A DNA stretch of 64,000 nucleotides from contig NZ_CP013293.1 of NCBI RefSeq assembly GCF_001456155.1, positions 3,906,001 to 3,970,000 of the forward strand, read 5' to 3'. Positions 16,876-25,585 of this stretch are shown piece by piece. How positions within the stretch are numbered: the stretch's first letter is position 1; each line of letters starts with the position of its first letter. Position numbers and translations under genes: made by a program. The notes below the pieces were generated by a model, which had not been told where the DNA came from, did not search any database, and saw only the letters and a program-made list of their open reading frames with translations. This stretch comes from Chryseobacterium sp. IHB B 17019 (lineage in GTDB: Bacteria; Bacteroidota; Bacteroidia; Flavobacteriales; Weeksellaceae).

Positions 16876-17364
16876 ATGAAGATTGAAGAATCAAACATTG
16901 TAGAAACAAACGATTATAGAGTTATCATATATCCGGCATCAAGACCTTTAGAAACAAAAGAGGCCAAGCTGATTACAGAAAAGCTTTTCGATTTTCTGGC
17001 AACTTGGGCGGCACACGGAAAACCACTTTCATCATCTTTTAAAATTGAAAAGAATCAATTTATTATTATTTGTGTAGATGAGGAGAAGGAATTGGCTTCC
17101 GGATGCAGTATTGATGCACTTGGAAAGGTAATGAGAGAAATTGATGAAGAGTTTCAGCTTGGTTTATTCGACAGAATGAAAGCAAGCTTTGTAGAAGATG
17201 GAGAAGTTAAGACATTGAAGCTTATGGATTTTAAATCAAAGGTGAGAAATGGGGAGGTTTCTAGTGATATTCAGGTTTTTGATTTTTCAAAAAATACATA
17301 TCTGGATTTCCTAAGTCATTTTCTTTTGCCTTTTGAAAAGAGTTGGGCCGCTTCTATTAAGTAA
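16876..17364 (+). CDS. conserved hypothetical protein (often labelled ABC transporter ATPase)
   Basis: This is a soluble 162-residue protein with mixed alpha/beta composition and no signal peptide. Proteins like it in flavobacteria are often named ABC transporter ATPase. There is no Walker A, Walker B or LSGGQ motif here, so that name is not supported by the sequence. Notable blocks are FLATWAAHGKPLSSSF near the middle and PFEKSWAAS at the end. The gene has its own terminator. The function is unknown. Confidence 0.75.
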   Translation: MKIEESNIVETNDYRVIIYPASRPLETKEAKLITEKLFDFLATWAAHGKPLSSSFKIEKNQFIIICVDEEKELASGCSIDALGKVMREIDEEFQLGLFDRMKASFVEDGEVKTLKLMDFKSKVRNGEVSSDIQVFDFSKNTYLDFLSHFLLPFEKSWAASIK

Positions 17365-17386
17365 ACTTATTAAAATCAATAAAAAG

Positions 17387-17409
17387 AAAAGTGGAGCTAT
17401 TCCACTTTT
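17387..17409 (+). terminator. intrinsic terminator
   Basis: A 9-bp stem (AAAAGTGGA/TCCACTTTT) with a 5-nt loop is followed by Ts. It starts 23 bp after the stop of the 162-residue hypothetical gene. Confidence 0.85.
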
Positions 17410-17420
17410 TTGCTTTAAAG

Positions 17421-17428
17421 TATATTTG
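17421..17428 (+). promoter_or_regulatory. -7 promoter element (TATATTTG) of the glycan genes
   Basis: This is an exact TAnnTTTG match, 47 bp upstream of the glycosyltransferase ATG and just past the preceding terminator. Confidence 0.6.
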
Positions 17429-17475
17429 TAAAAAATCCCCTATTAAAAGATTTCTGATTAAAATTATTCAAAACG

Positions 17476-18606
17476 ATGTTGAAGATTCTTTTTTTAACCA
17501 CTGCTCACCGATACGACGATGATAGAATATTTTATCATCAGGCGAAGACGCTTAAAAGTGAGGGAAATCAAGTTAAAATTTGCAGTCTTTCTTCAGAGTT
17601 CCAAGGTTATCTTGAAGGAATTGAAATTGAATCTTATTCTATTTTAGAAAAGAGCACGGAAGAGAAAACGAAAGTTTTCGAAAGAGTTTGCGATACCTTC
17701 CAGCCGGATTGTATCATCTGCTCTGAGCCATTGGCTGTGATTGCTTCAAAGAAGTTCAAAAAAGAGAAAAAAATCAGTGTTATTTACGATATTACGGAAT
17801 GGTATCCATCGATGAGAATGGTTGAAAATTTTTCCTTTCCATTAAATATTATTCACGCTGTTAAGTTTTTTCTTGTCCAATTGTATGCAGGCTTTATCAG
17901 CACTCATTATATTTTTGGCGAAAACACGAAAAAATTTCCTCTGGCATATTTTTTCCCATTTAAAAAAAGTATTGTTTTACCTTATTATCCGGATGATATT
18001 TATATCCATCAACACATCAAAAAATTAGAGCAAAATAAAATTACCCTATGCTATACAGGCCAATTTTCCGAAGAAAAAGGAATCGGAAACTTTTTCGAGG
18101 CAATTAATAGTTTAAAGAATAAAAAGCCAGATCTTGAGATTTCAATTTTATTAATGGGAGGTACCAGAAAAGAAAAAGATGAGAAATATTTTTCAGAATT
18201 AATTTCAAAATATCAATTTGAGAATATCACTATTAAGAAATCGGCTTCTTTTGAAAGCTTTACAGAAGCTTACACAGACGCTGATATTTGTTTTGATTTG
18301 CGAACTCTGAATTATGAAAATCATCATTGTCTTCCAATAAAAATATTTTACTATGCAGCTTCTGGGAAGCCGGTTATTTATACAGATCTGAAAGCAACCC
18401 GGCAACAGGTAAACGTTTCAGAATTTGGGTTTTTGGTTGATCCTACAAATTCTGATGAAATAGCGGATATTATTCTCACATATATCGAAAACCCTGAATT
18501 ATATTTTAAACACGCTCATAATGCCAGGTCAGAATATGAGAAGAACTATAACTGGAATGTTATTAAAAACTCATTTATCAACTTCATCAAAAAATCTATA
18601 AAATAA
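17476..18606 (+). CDS. glycosyltransferase, GT4-like (GT-B fold)
   Basis: This 376-residue enzyme probably adds a sugar from a nucleotide donor to a surface glycan precursor. The N-terminal half is a Rossmann-like domain (MLKILFLTTAHRYDDDRIFYHQ). The C-terminal half has the GT4-like pattern: a LCYTGQFSEEKGIGNF opening and a C-terminal FGFLVDPTNSDEIADII block. The usual E-x7-E is weak. The stop is 1 bp from the start of the flippase gene, so the two are co-transcribed. The acceptor and donor cannot be read from the sequence. Confidence 0.82.
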   Translation: MLKILFLTTAHRYDDDRIFYHQAKTLKSEGNQVKICSLSSEFQGYLEGIEIESYSILEKSTEEKTKVFERVCDTFQPDCIICSEPLAVIASKKFKKEKKISVIYDITEWYPSMRMVENFSFPLNIIHAVKFFLVQLYAGFISTHYIFGENTKKFPLAYFFPFKKSIVLPYYPDDIYIHQHIKKLEQNKITLCYTGQFSEEKGIGNFFEAINSLKNKKPDLEISILLMGGTRKEKDEKYFSELISKYQFENITIKKSASFESFTEAYTDADICFDLRTLNYENHHCLPIKIFYYAASGKPVIYTDLKATRQQVNVSEFGFLVDPTNSDEIADIILTYIENPELYFKHAHNARSEYEKNYNWNVIKNSFINFIKKSIK

Positions 18607-18607
18607 G

Positions 18608-19861
18608 ATGAAGCAAAACACTATTTTGAAAACATTTTTTTCCCGTTTTTTAATTTTAATATTAAATTTTGGATTAGTCATTTACTCCACGAATATGTGG
18701 GGCAGTGAGGGGAAAGGTGTGATTTCGATAGTGATTGCAGACCTTACCATCATCAGCTTTTTTGCGAATATCTTTGTTGGAAGCAGCATGAGTTATTTTG
18801 CCTCAAAATTTAAGGTTGAGCAAATTTTACCGTTTGCCTATTTATGGTCAGTTATTATTGGAATATTGATTCCTGTTTTTTTCAGTTTTAATCATGGTTC
18901 GGAATATTCTAACTATCTGATTGTTCTTTCTGTTTTATCGTCACTTTTAGCTACAAATGTGAATTTGTTTGTGGGACAGCGGAACATTAAAATGTTCAAT
19001 CTTTATACTGTTTTACAGCAAATTATTCATATTGTATTTATTGTCATTAATGTTTATATCGTTAAAATTACTTCTGTTGATTCTTATTTTATCGCGCAAA
19101 TAAGCTGTTTCGGATTGCTGTTTTTAGTGAGCGCTTTTCAGGTTTTAAGACAATGCAATTTTAAAAATATTTCGTTTTCTAAAGAAATTGGTAGTAAACT
19201 ATTCGATTACGGTTGGAAAACCCAATTAAGTGCTTTTCTACAATTTTTAAATAACAGATTATCCTTTTACTTCCTTGAATATTTCAAAGGAATTGTGAGT
19301 GTCGGCGTTTTTTCTGTTGGTATTGCTTTTTCAGAGGCGATATGGACAGTGAGCCGGAGTCTTTCTGTGGTGCTTTATGCGGATGTTATTAATAATAAAA
19401 ATTCCAATGATGCCATTGAAAAGACCAAAGTTTCTTTGAGGGTCAGCTTTTTGATTACCTTATTATTTATCATTATAATGTTGTTAATTCCTGCAGAGGT
19501 GTATTCTATGATTTTTGGGAAAGATTTTAATCAGACTAAAGAAATTGTGTTATTTCTTTCACCCGGAATTTTGGCCATTGCAGTCAGTAATATTATAGGA
19601 TATTATTTTGCCGGAATTAATAAATTAAGGATTTTAAATGTAAAAGCTATTGTCGGACTTATTTTTACAGTGATTTCATCATTTTTTATTATTCCGAAAT
19701 GGGGAATCAAGGGTGCCTGTGTGATTACTTCGATTTCTTATTGCCTTTCTTCCGCGCTATTATTTTGGAGGTTTTATCAGATAACGGATTTTCATATTAA
19801 GGATTTTATTTTGTCGAAGGCAGAAATTAATTTGTTGTTGAAGAAGGTTTTGAAGAAATAG
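18608..19861 (+). CDS. polysaccharide flippase, Wzx/MATE-like oligosaccharide exporter
   Basis: This 417-residue protein has about 12 hydrophobic helices and the layout of the polysaccharide-transporter (PST) family, which flips lipid-linked sugars across the inner membrane. The N-terminal FSRFLILILNFGLVIYS and the later GLIFTVISSFFIIPKWGIKGACVIT blocks are typical. It follows the glycosyltransferase by 1 bp. The pair may be all that is present of a small glycan locus, because no polymerase or sugar-nucleotide gene is nearby. Confidence 0.8.
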   Translation: MKQNTILKTFFSRFLILILNFGLVIYSTNMWGSEGKGVISIVIADLTIISFFANIFVGSSMSYFASKFKVEQILPFAYLWSVIIGILIPVFFSFNHGSEYSNYLIVLSVLSSLLATNVNLFVGQRNIKMFNLYTVLQQIIHIVFIVINVYIVKITSVDSYFIAQISCFGLLFLVSAFQVLRQCNFKNISFSKEIGSKLFDYGWKTQLSAFLQFLNNRLSFYFLEYFKGIVSVGVFSVGIAFSEAIWTVSRSLSVVLYADVINNKNSNDAIEKTKVSLRVSFLITLLFIIIMLLIPAEVYSMIFGKDFNQTKEIVLFLSPGILAIAVSNIIGYYFAGINKLRILNVKAIVGLIFTVISSFFIIPKWGIKGACVITSISYCLSSALLFWRFYQITDFHIKDFILSKAEINLLLKKVLKK

Positions 19862-19890
19862 AGTACAATACTAAGCGAACTTTTATTTAA

Positions 19891-19930
19891 CCACCCGTCA
19901 AAAATTCAATTTTCGCCGTAGGGGAATTCA
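19891..19930. repeat. possible remnant of a dispersed flavobacterial repeat
   Basis: The piece CCACCCGTCAAAAATTCAAT followed by TTTCGCCGTAGGGGAATTC resembles a dispersed intergenic repeat I associate with Chryseobacterium-type genomes. It has short complementary parts but no strong stem. The assignment is from memory of similar sequences and is uncertain. Confidence 0.3.
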
Positions 19931-19992
19931 AGTCCGGATAACATTTGTGTTTAAATAAGAAAATTTATCTTCCAAAAAATTAAATAAGTTTT

Positions 19993-20000
19993 TATCTTTG
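19993..20000 (+). promoter_or_regulatory. -7 promoter element (TATCTTTG), nearly leaderless
   Basis: This is an exact TAnnTTTG match whose last base is only 5 bp before the ATG at 20006. Transcription would begin at or next to the start codon. A GTG at 20000 is in frame but overlaps the element, so it is not the start. Confidence 0.6.
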
Positions 20001-20005
20001 TGGGA

Positions 20006-20512
20006 ATGAGGAATATTGTTTTTGGTTTTCTGGTAGTTTTTTGTGCGTTTTTAAGTTGTAAAAACGGCGATGATGAAGATTTGCAGAAAATTGATCAGAT
20101 CATAAATATTTATATGAAAAATGATGCCGGGCGGGATTTATTTCATAAAAAGAAGAATACCACTTATTTTACTTACAGTATGAATGATGTAAATGGTGAT
20201 AAAGATATTGCTCCGGTAAGCAGTTCGTTGAAGGCAACTTCAGATTCTACGCTTTTCATAGAATATATTGCAGGCGCCAAAAGAGTTGGGCTGGATACGC
20301 TTGATCCAAATAACAAAACGTATCATTCTGTAATCACAGTATCTTTACTAAAACACCTGAACAATACAGTGATAGACACTATTAGTGAAGAGCTGGAGAT
20401 CCAGTACCGTTGGACACCTTCAGTTTTTGAAGTCTCGAAAGTGTATTATAATGATACATTGAGATTTACGAAAACACCGGGTTCCTCGAACGTAGTTACT
20501 ATCATAAAATAA
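20006..20512 (+). CDS. putative lipoprotein, function unknown
   Basis: This 168-residue protein starts with a lipoprotein signal peptide and a lipobox ending FLSC, followed by an acidic stretch (KNGDDEDLQ). It therefore probably sits on the outer membrane or cell surface. The rest is beta-rich with no motif I recognise. The upstream GTG at 20000 would add two residues but lies in the promoter. The downstream serS gene has its own -7 element immediately after the stop. Confidence 0.7.
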   Translation: MRNIVFGFLVVFCAFLSCKNGDDEDLQKIDQIINIYMKNDAGRDLFHKKKNTTYFTYSMNDVNGDKDIAPVSSSLKATSDSTLFIEYIAGAKRVGLDTLDPNNKTYHSVITVSLLKHLNNTVIDTISEELEIQYRWTPSVFEVSKVYYNDTLRFTKTPGSSNVVTIIK

Positions 20513-20515
20513 TTT

Positions 20516-20523
20516 TAAATTTG
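20516..20523 (+). promoter_or_regulatory. -7 promoter element (TAAATTTG) of serS
   Basis: This is an exact TAnnTTTG match just after the lipoprotein stop. It leaves a leader of about 50 nt before the serS ATG. Confidence 0.55.
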
Positions 20524-20578
20524 CAAAACTGTTGACATTTCTGATGATCAACATTCTAATAATTAACATCTAAATAAA

Positions 20579-21847
20579 ATGTTACAAGTCAATTTTTTGC
20601 GCGACAACAAAGAGCGCGTTTTAGAAGGTCTTAAAAAAAGACAATTCAAGAATCTTGAGTTGGTAGATGAGGCTATTGCTACTGACGACGAAAGAAAAAA
20701 AATTCAGTTTGAATTAGACTCCCAACTTTCCGAAATCAACAAAATCTCCAAAGAAATCGGGATTTTAATGAAAGAAGGAAAAAAAGAAGAAGCTGAATCC
20801 GCAAAATCTAAAACAGCGCAATACAAAGAGTCCAGTAAAGAATTGCAGTCACAATTAGATACAAAAGAAAAGGCTTTATTAGATATTCTGTACCAACTCC
20901 CAAACATTCCGAATGAAAAGGTAAAAAGCGGTGCATCTGCAGATGACAACGAAATCATTTATCAATCTCACGATGTGGAAGGTCTTGGTGAAGGAGCAAT
21001 TCCTCACTGGGAACTGGCAAAGAAATACAACCTTATCGATTTTGAATTAGGAGTAAAAATCGCAGGTGCAGGTTTTCCAGTTTATCTTGGTAAAGGTGCA
21101 AGATTACAAAGAGCCTTGGTTCAGTATTTTCTGGATAAGAATGTTGAGAAAGGATATATGGAAGTGAATCCGCCTCACGTTGTCAATGAAGCTTCAGGAT
21201 ACGGAACGGGTCAATTGCCTGATAAAGAGGGGCAAATGTATTTTATTAATGAAGATAATTTATATTTAATTCCGACTGCAGAAGTTCCTGTGACGAATCT
21301 TTATCGTGATGTTTTGTTCGAGGAAAAAGATTTGCCGATAAAAAATACTGCTTTTTCACAATGCTACAGAAGGGAAGCCGGAAGTTACGGGGCTCACGTA
21401 AGAGGTTTGAACCGTCTTCACCAGTTTGAAAAAGTAGAAATCGTAAGAATTGAAAAGCCGGAAAATTCTTACGCTGTTCTGGAAGAAATGGTGGAACATA
21501 TCAAGGAAATTCTTACTGATCTTGAGCTTCCATACAGAGTATTAAGACTTTGTGGCGGCGATACTGGTTTTGCTTCTGCGATGACATACGATTTTGAAGT
21601 TTGGAGTGCAGCTCAGGAAATGTGGCTGGAAGTAAGCTCTGTTTCCAATTTTGAAACTTTCCAGGCGAACAGATTGAAATGCCGTTACAAAACGGAAGGA
21701 AAGTCTCAGCTGGTTCATACATTAAACGGCTCTGCAATGGCATTGCCAAGAATTATGGCGGCTTTGCTTGAAAATAATCAGACAGCAGAAGGCATTAAGC
21801 TTCCAAAGAAGGTTGCTGAATATGCGAGATTTGATTTGATTAATTAA
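20579..21847 (+). CDS. serS: serine-tRNA ligase
   Basis: This class II aminoacyl-tRNA synthetase charges tRNA-Ser. The 422 residues match the family. A long N-terminal coiled-coil arm (residues about 30-105) binds the tRNA long arm. Motif 2 is seen as FSQCYRREAGSYG and motif 3 as GSAMALPRIMAALLENNQ. The start MLQVNFLRDNKERVLEGLKKR is typical. The gene has its own promoter element and a strong bidirectional terminator shared with the convergent TauE/SafE-like gene. Confidence 0.97.
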   Translation: MLQVNFLRDNKERVLEGLKKRQFKNLELVDEAIATDDERKKIQFELDSQLSEINKISKEIGILMKEGKKEEAESAKSKTAQYKESSKELQSQLDTKEKALLDILYQLPNIPNEKVKSGASADDNEIIYQSHDVEGLGEGAIPHWELAKKYNLIDFELGVKIAGAGFPVYLGKGARLQRALVQYFLDKNVEKGYMEVNPPHVVNEASGYGTGQLPDKEGQMYFINEDNLYLIPTAEVPVTNLYRDVLFEEKDLPIKNTAFSQCYRREAGSYGAHVRGLNRLHQFEKVEIVRIEKPENSYAVLEEMVEHIKEILTDLELPYRVLRLCGGDTGFASAMTYDFEVWSAAQEMWLEVSSVSNFETFQANRLKCRYKTEGKSQLVHTLNGSAMALPRIMAALLENNQTAEGIKLPKKVAEYARFDLIN

Positions 21848-21870
21848 TTTAATTATTTAAATATAAAACA

Positions 21871-21906
21871 AAAAAACCTCTGAAAATCTTTCAGAGGTTT
21901 TTTTTG
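21871..21906. terminator. bidirectional terminator between serS and the cco cluster
   Basis: A 13-bp perfect stem (AAAACCTCTGAAA with its complement) and a 3-nt loop are flanked by A on the left and T on the right. It can stop serS on the plus strand and the cco operon on the minus strand. Confidence 0.9.
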
Positions 21907-21922
21907 TTAGGTTAAACTATTT

Positions 21923-22690
21923 TTAATGACAATTTTCTTTGCTGTGATCATGCGTACTGTGATCTCCCGGCAAATGGCATTGTCCGTTATTGTCTTTGGA
22001 AATCGTCATTGCTGCAGCGGGTGGAGAAATATAAGGGATTCCCAGCTCCAAGCCTCTCACGATAAACAATCCGCCTAAAATAATCATGACAACAGGAATC
22101 ACCTTTAAAATTTTCATTCTAAAAGCTTGATTCATCAGATTACCGGCCAAAACTACTGCAAACATGAACGGAAGTGTTCCCAACCCAAATAAAGCCATAT
22201 ATAAAGCTCCCTGCCAGATTCCTCCGCTTGCAAGGCTAGCCGTTAAAGCCATATAAACCATTCCGCAAGGTAGAAATCCGTTTAATATTCCTGTGGTGAA
22301 TCTTGAGCGGTAATCTGCTTTTTGAAGGAGCTTTCCTAAGTTTGATTTAACTTTAAATAAAAATTTAGAAAAAAAAGGAATTTTTGAAGCAAAATCCTTT
22401 CCTCCAAAAGAAGAAACAGCCATTACAATCAATAAAATCCCAACAGCGATTGTAAGATATTTCTGGAAACCGGCCATTTCAAACCCCTCACCAATAGTCC
22501 CGAGAATCGCTCCTAGAAGGGAGTACGTAAAAATTCTCCCAAATTGATACGTAAGATTCTGAAGGTAGTAATTGGTAGCCTGCTTTTTTGTTAATCCCAT
22601 CGACAAGGCAATAGGTCCGCACATCCCGATACAGTGGAATCCGGAAGCGAAACCTAGCGCAATTGCCGATACAATAAGTGCTATTTCCAT
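21923..22690 (-). CDS. TauE/SafE-like (DsbD-type) membrane protein of the cbb3 oxidase cluster
   Basis: This 255-residue inner-membrane protein has about six helices. It carries two family motifs, FHCIGMCGPIALSMG near the N terminus and NGFLPCGMVYMAL in the middle. The C-terminal tail is rich in His and Cys (CHLPGDHSTHDHSKENCH), which suggests metal binding. It is named after sulfite exporters, but proteins of this type with the HCxGMCGP motif are commonly encoded beside cbb3 oxidase genes. A role in copper handling or electron supply for oxidase assembly is more likely than sulfite export, but this is inference. It overlaps fixH by 10 bp and is the last gene of the operon. Confidence 0.8.
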   Translation of the reverse strand: MEIALIVSAIALGFASGFHCIGMCGPIALSMGLTKKQATNYYLQNLTYQFGRIFTYSLLGAILGTIGEGFEMAGFQKYLTIAVGILLIVMAVSSFGGKDFASKIPFFSKFLFKVKSNLGKLLQKADYRSRFTTGILNGFLPCGMVYMALTASLASGGIWQGALYMALFGLGTLPFMFAVVLAGNLMNQAFRMKILKVIPVVMIILGGLFIVRGLELGIPYISPPAAAMTISKDNNGQCHLPGDHSTHDHSKENCH

Positions 22691-23133
22691 ATCACGTCGT
22701 AATCCATTCGGTAGTCTGTCTTATCTTTTGTCCAGTTTAGCCTTAATGTATAATTTCCCAGTGTCAGTACCTGAGCGGGAATTATGAATGATTTGTTGGC
22801 ATCAAGCTGTACAGATTTATGTATATCCAGATTCTGGTCGTCGGTTCTGTTTAAAACAAATTTTACCGTAGTATTGGAATTGTCATAGTCTTTTGGAAAA
22901 GTAATGGTAATTCCGTTTTTATTTTGGCTGTATACAGGCTTTTCCTGCAATTGGTCAGCTCTTCTTTTAGCATCAATTACATCTTGGTATTTTAATTCTT
23001 CTTCGTAATAATTATCAGTTACCATCTCTGAATTTTTCTGCCCGTTCGGGAAAAGAAAAAGCATCGACAAAATAAAAATTATGAACGCAAATAATGCGAT
23101 TACAACACCGTGTCCCCAACTGAAGTTCTTCAT
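22681..23133 (-). CDS. fixH: FixH (CcoH) family cbb3 oxidase assembly protein
   Basis: This 150-residue protein has one N-terminal membrane helix (HGVVIALFAFIIFILSMLFLF) and a periplasmic domain. In this family FixH is needed to assemble the cbb3 oxidase and its copper centre. The region ELKYQDVIDAKRRADQL after the helix is the usual FixH block (YYEKELKYQ-like). It lies 9 bp downstream of ccoG and overlaps the next gene, so translation is probably coupled. Confidence 0.88.
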   Translation of the reverse strand: MKNFSWGHGVVIALFAFIIFILSMLFLFPNGQKNSEMVTDNYYEEELKYQDVIDAKRRADQLQEKPVYSQNKNGITITFPKDYDNSNTTVKFVLNRTDDQNLDIHKSVQLDANKSFIIPAQVLTLGNYTLRLNWTKDKTDYRMDYDVIWK

Positions 23134-23142
23134 TGCTTAAAA

Positions 23143-24597
23143 TTAAAATTGTAATTTAAATGGTCCCTCAAAATAAGTCTGATAAGAATCTACCAGGTTT
23201 CCTTTCATATCATACACCCCGATGGTAATATTCTGTTTGGAAAGATTCATCTCTTTTTCCGGGAAGCTTATATTAATGGTTCCTTTTGTAATTTTGTCTC
23301 TTTCTACCGCAATCTTGCTTGAAGCACTGTAAATTACTTCTCCATGCTTAGGCTCGATTACTTTAATAGTTACCAGCTTTTTGTCGTTGGTCTTGTTTAA
23401 GAAAGTATAATTGTAAGTATTGGTGATCTTTCCGTCTCTCAGGAAGAAGGTACTTCCAGCAGGCTTAATGAATTTTGCTTCCATTTCACCTCTGTTATAG
23501 AGAAGATAGCCTAAAAATCCTACCAAAAGAACAAGTATTAAGGCAAAACCTTTCATTCTTCCCGTAAACTTGAATTCAGTTTCCTTTTCAATTTCATTTT
23601 CTGAGGCGTATCTGATCAGTCCTTTTGGAAGACCTACTTTCTCCATTACTTCATCACAGGCATCGATACATGCTGTACAGTTCACACATTCCAGCTGTTG
23701 TCCGTCTCTGATGTCGATTCCGGTAGGGCAGACCACCACACATTGATGGCAATCAATACAGTCTCCTTTTCCGGCTGCCTTTCTGTCTTCACCTTTTCTC
23801 CATTTGGCTCTGTTTTCGCCTCTTTTAAAATCGTAGAAAACGTTGATGGTGTCTTTATCAATTAAAACTCCCTGCAATCTTCCGTACGGACAAACTAATG
23901 TACAAACCTGCTCTCTGAACCAAGCAAATACAAAGTAAAAGGCTGCCGTAAAGAGGACCATTACAATGAAATTGGTGGGATGTGCAAACGGTCCTTCCGA
24001 AATGATTCTGAAAATTTCTTTATAACCTACAATATACATGAGCATAAAGTGAGTAATAATTAAAGAAATGATGACGTAAACAGTCCATTTAAGACCTCTT
24101 TTCCAGATTTTTTCGGTATTCCATTCTTGTCTGTCAAGCTTCATCTGCTTGTTTCTGTCTCCTTCGATAGCATATTCTATTTTACGGAAGATCATTTCTA
24201 GAAAAATTGTCTGAGGACAGATCCACCCGCAGAAAATTCTACCGAAAGCAATCGTAAATACAATAATAAATATTAAGGAAGCAATCGCTCCAAGAGTAAG
24301 GATGAAAAAATCCTGAGGATAGAAGGGTTGTCCAAAGATGAAAAACTCTCTATCAATTACGTTGAATAGTATCAGCGGATTTCCATTGATTTTAATAAAT
24401 GGAACCGCAAAATAAATGAGTAATAAAATATAGCTTACAAGATATCTATAGTTGGTATACTTTCCTTTAGGTTTTTTGGGATATACCCATTTCCTTTTTC
24501 CGGATTGATCCATTGTCCCTATAGAATCTCTGTAAGTTTCAGGGTCCAGAACTTGTCCCTGTCCGCCGCGTACTTCTATTTCTTCTATGTCTGACAT
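23143..24597 (-). CDS. ccoG: CcoG, cbb3 oxidase accessory iron-sulfur membrane protein
   Basis: CcoG is the cupric reductase-type assembly factor for cbb3 oxidases. The 484 residues have about five membrane helices. The motif CGWICPQTIF lies in an early helix region and VCPYGRLQG lies further on. Two ferredoxin-type cysteine clusters follow (CIDCHQCVVVCP and CVNCTACIDACD). A C-terminal Ig-like domain follows the last helix. The length and motif order match the family. It is separated from ccoP by 97 bp that contain a long hairpin (24619-24670). Confidence 0.93.
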   Translation of the reverse strand: MSDIEEIEVRGGQGQVLDPETYRDSIGTMDQSGKRKWVYPKKPKGKYTNYRYLVSYILLLIYFAVPFIKINGNPLILFNVIDREFFIFGQPFYPQDFFILTLGAIASLIFIIVFTIAFGRIFCGWICPQTIFLEMIFRKIEYAIEGDRNKQMKLDRQEWNTEKIWKRGLKWTVYVIISLIITHFMLMYIVGYKEIFRIISEGPFAHPTNFIVMVLFTAAFYFVFAWFREQVCTLVCPYGRLQGVLIDKDTINVFYDFKRGENRAKWRKGEDRKAAGKGDCIDCHQCVVVCPTGIDIRDGQQLECVNCTACIDACDEVMEKVGLPKGLIRYASENEIEKETEFKFTGRMKGFALILVLLVGFLGYLLYNRGEMEAKFIKPAGSTFFLRDGKITNTYNYTFLNKTNDKKLVTIKVIEPKHGEVIYSASSKIAVERDKITKGTINISFPEKEMNLSKQNITIGVYDMKGNLVDSYQTYFEGPFKLQF

Positions 24598-24618
24598 TTT
24601 ACTATATATTTAAAAAAA

Positions 24619-24670
24619 GAAAAAACATAATTCGTTACTATTTTTTTCTAATAACAAATTATGTTTTTTC
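24619..24670. promoter_or_regulatory. long hairpin between ccoP and ccoG
   Basis: The arms GAAAAAACATAATT (24619-24632) and AATTATGTTTTTTC (24657-24670) are perfectly complementary over 14 bp with a 24-nt loop. The minus-strand RNA would have a U-rich descending arm followed by A-rich sequence, so this is a possible partial terminator or RNA-processing and stability element. It would make ccoG and the later genes less abundant than the structural subunits. Confidence 0.5.
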
Positions 24671-24694
24671 ATATGCTTTAATTTTTATTTAAAA

Positions 24695-25576
24695 TTATTC
24701 TTTTTCCCAATGTGCTTCAGTTCCCTGAGGAGCAGCTCCACCCTGAGCAGGTGCCACTGGAGGTAATTCCTGGTTGATGTGATAAACGTATGCTGCAATC
24801 TTTTCAATTTCAGCTCCGGAAACCTCACCGTTTTTACCGAATGGTCTCATCGAAGGGTTGGTAGGAGAACCGTTCCAGTCCATATGGAAAACTGTTTTAA
24901 ATAATGTTTTCTCCGGCTGGTTGATCCAGTAGTTATCAGTAAGGTTTGGCCCGATACCACCGCTACCATCTTCCTTGTGACAAGATGCACAATTTGTTTT
25001 GAACAACTCCTTACCTTCTGCAATATTATCAGCTGAATATTTTGCTGTTTCAATAGTTACAGGAGGCTGGTTTTTCTGATATTCTTCTATACTTGCCAAT
25101 TGTTCCTTATATTCTTGCTCATATTCGTCCAGCGGGTGGGCGAAGTTTGTGAAAGAATAGGCTGTGATATACACAATACAAAAAGCGGTCCCAAAATAGA
25201 ATAAACCTAACCACCATTTTGGTAATTGATTATCCAACTCCATAATTCCGTCGAAACCGTGGTCGATAAGGATATCCTTTTCTTCAGCTGCAGATTGCTT
25301 TTTGAATGCTGCGTTATATAATCTCTTTAAGTAAGGAACTTTCTTTTCAGCTAAATATGCCGCTTTCTCTTCAGGAGACAGTTTTTTGAATTTATTATTT
25401 TCAATTAAATCTCCAATGGCACTGTGGATATATGCTAAAATACCGGCAATTACTACAGTTCCCCAGAAATAAGGTGATCCTAAGAAATTATAGCTTTGTA
25501 CAAACAGATAATAAAAAACTATTAAAAGTCCGATTATTATTAAAATGTTTACAACAACAGGTGTTCTTTGTTTCAT
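24695..25576 (-). CDS. ccoP: cbb3-type cytochrome c oxidase subunit III, monohaem
   Basis: CcoP passes electrons from periplasmic cytochromes to the oxidase core. The 293 residues have an extended membrane-associated N-terminal region with helices near residues 8-26, 30-48 and 128-150. One cytochrome c domain follows, with the haem-binding motif CASCH and an axial-ligand region at about DWNGSPTNPSMRPF. Proteobacterial CcoP proteins carry two haem domains; this one carries only one, as is usual in flavobacteria. It lies 9 bp after ccoQ. Confidence 0.92.
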   Translation of the reverse strand: MKQRTPVVVNILIIIGLLIVFYYLFVQSYNFLGSPYFWGTVVIAGILAYIHSAIGDLIENNKFKKLSPEEKAAYLAEKKVPYLKRLYNAAFKKQSAAEEKDILIDHGFDGIMELDNQLPKWWLGLFYFGTAFCIVYITAYSFTNFAHPLDEYEQEYKEQLASIEEYQKNQPPVTIETAKYSADNIAEGKELFKTNCASCHKEDGSGGIGPNLTDNYWINQPEKTLFKTVFHMDWNGSPTNPSMRPFGKNGEVSGAEIEKIAAYVYHINQELPPVAPAQGGAAPQGTEAHWEKE

Positions 25577-25585
25577 AATAGTAGC

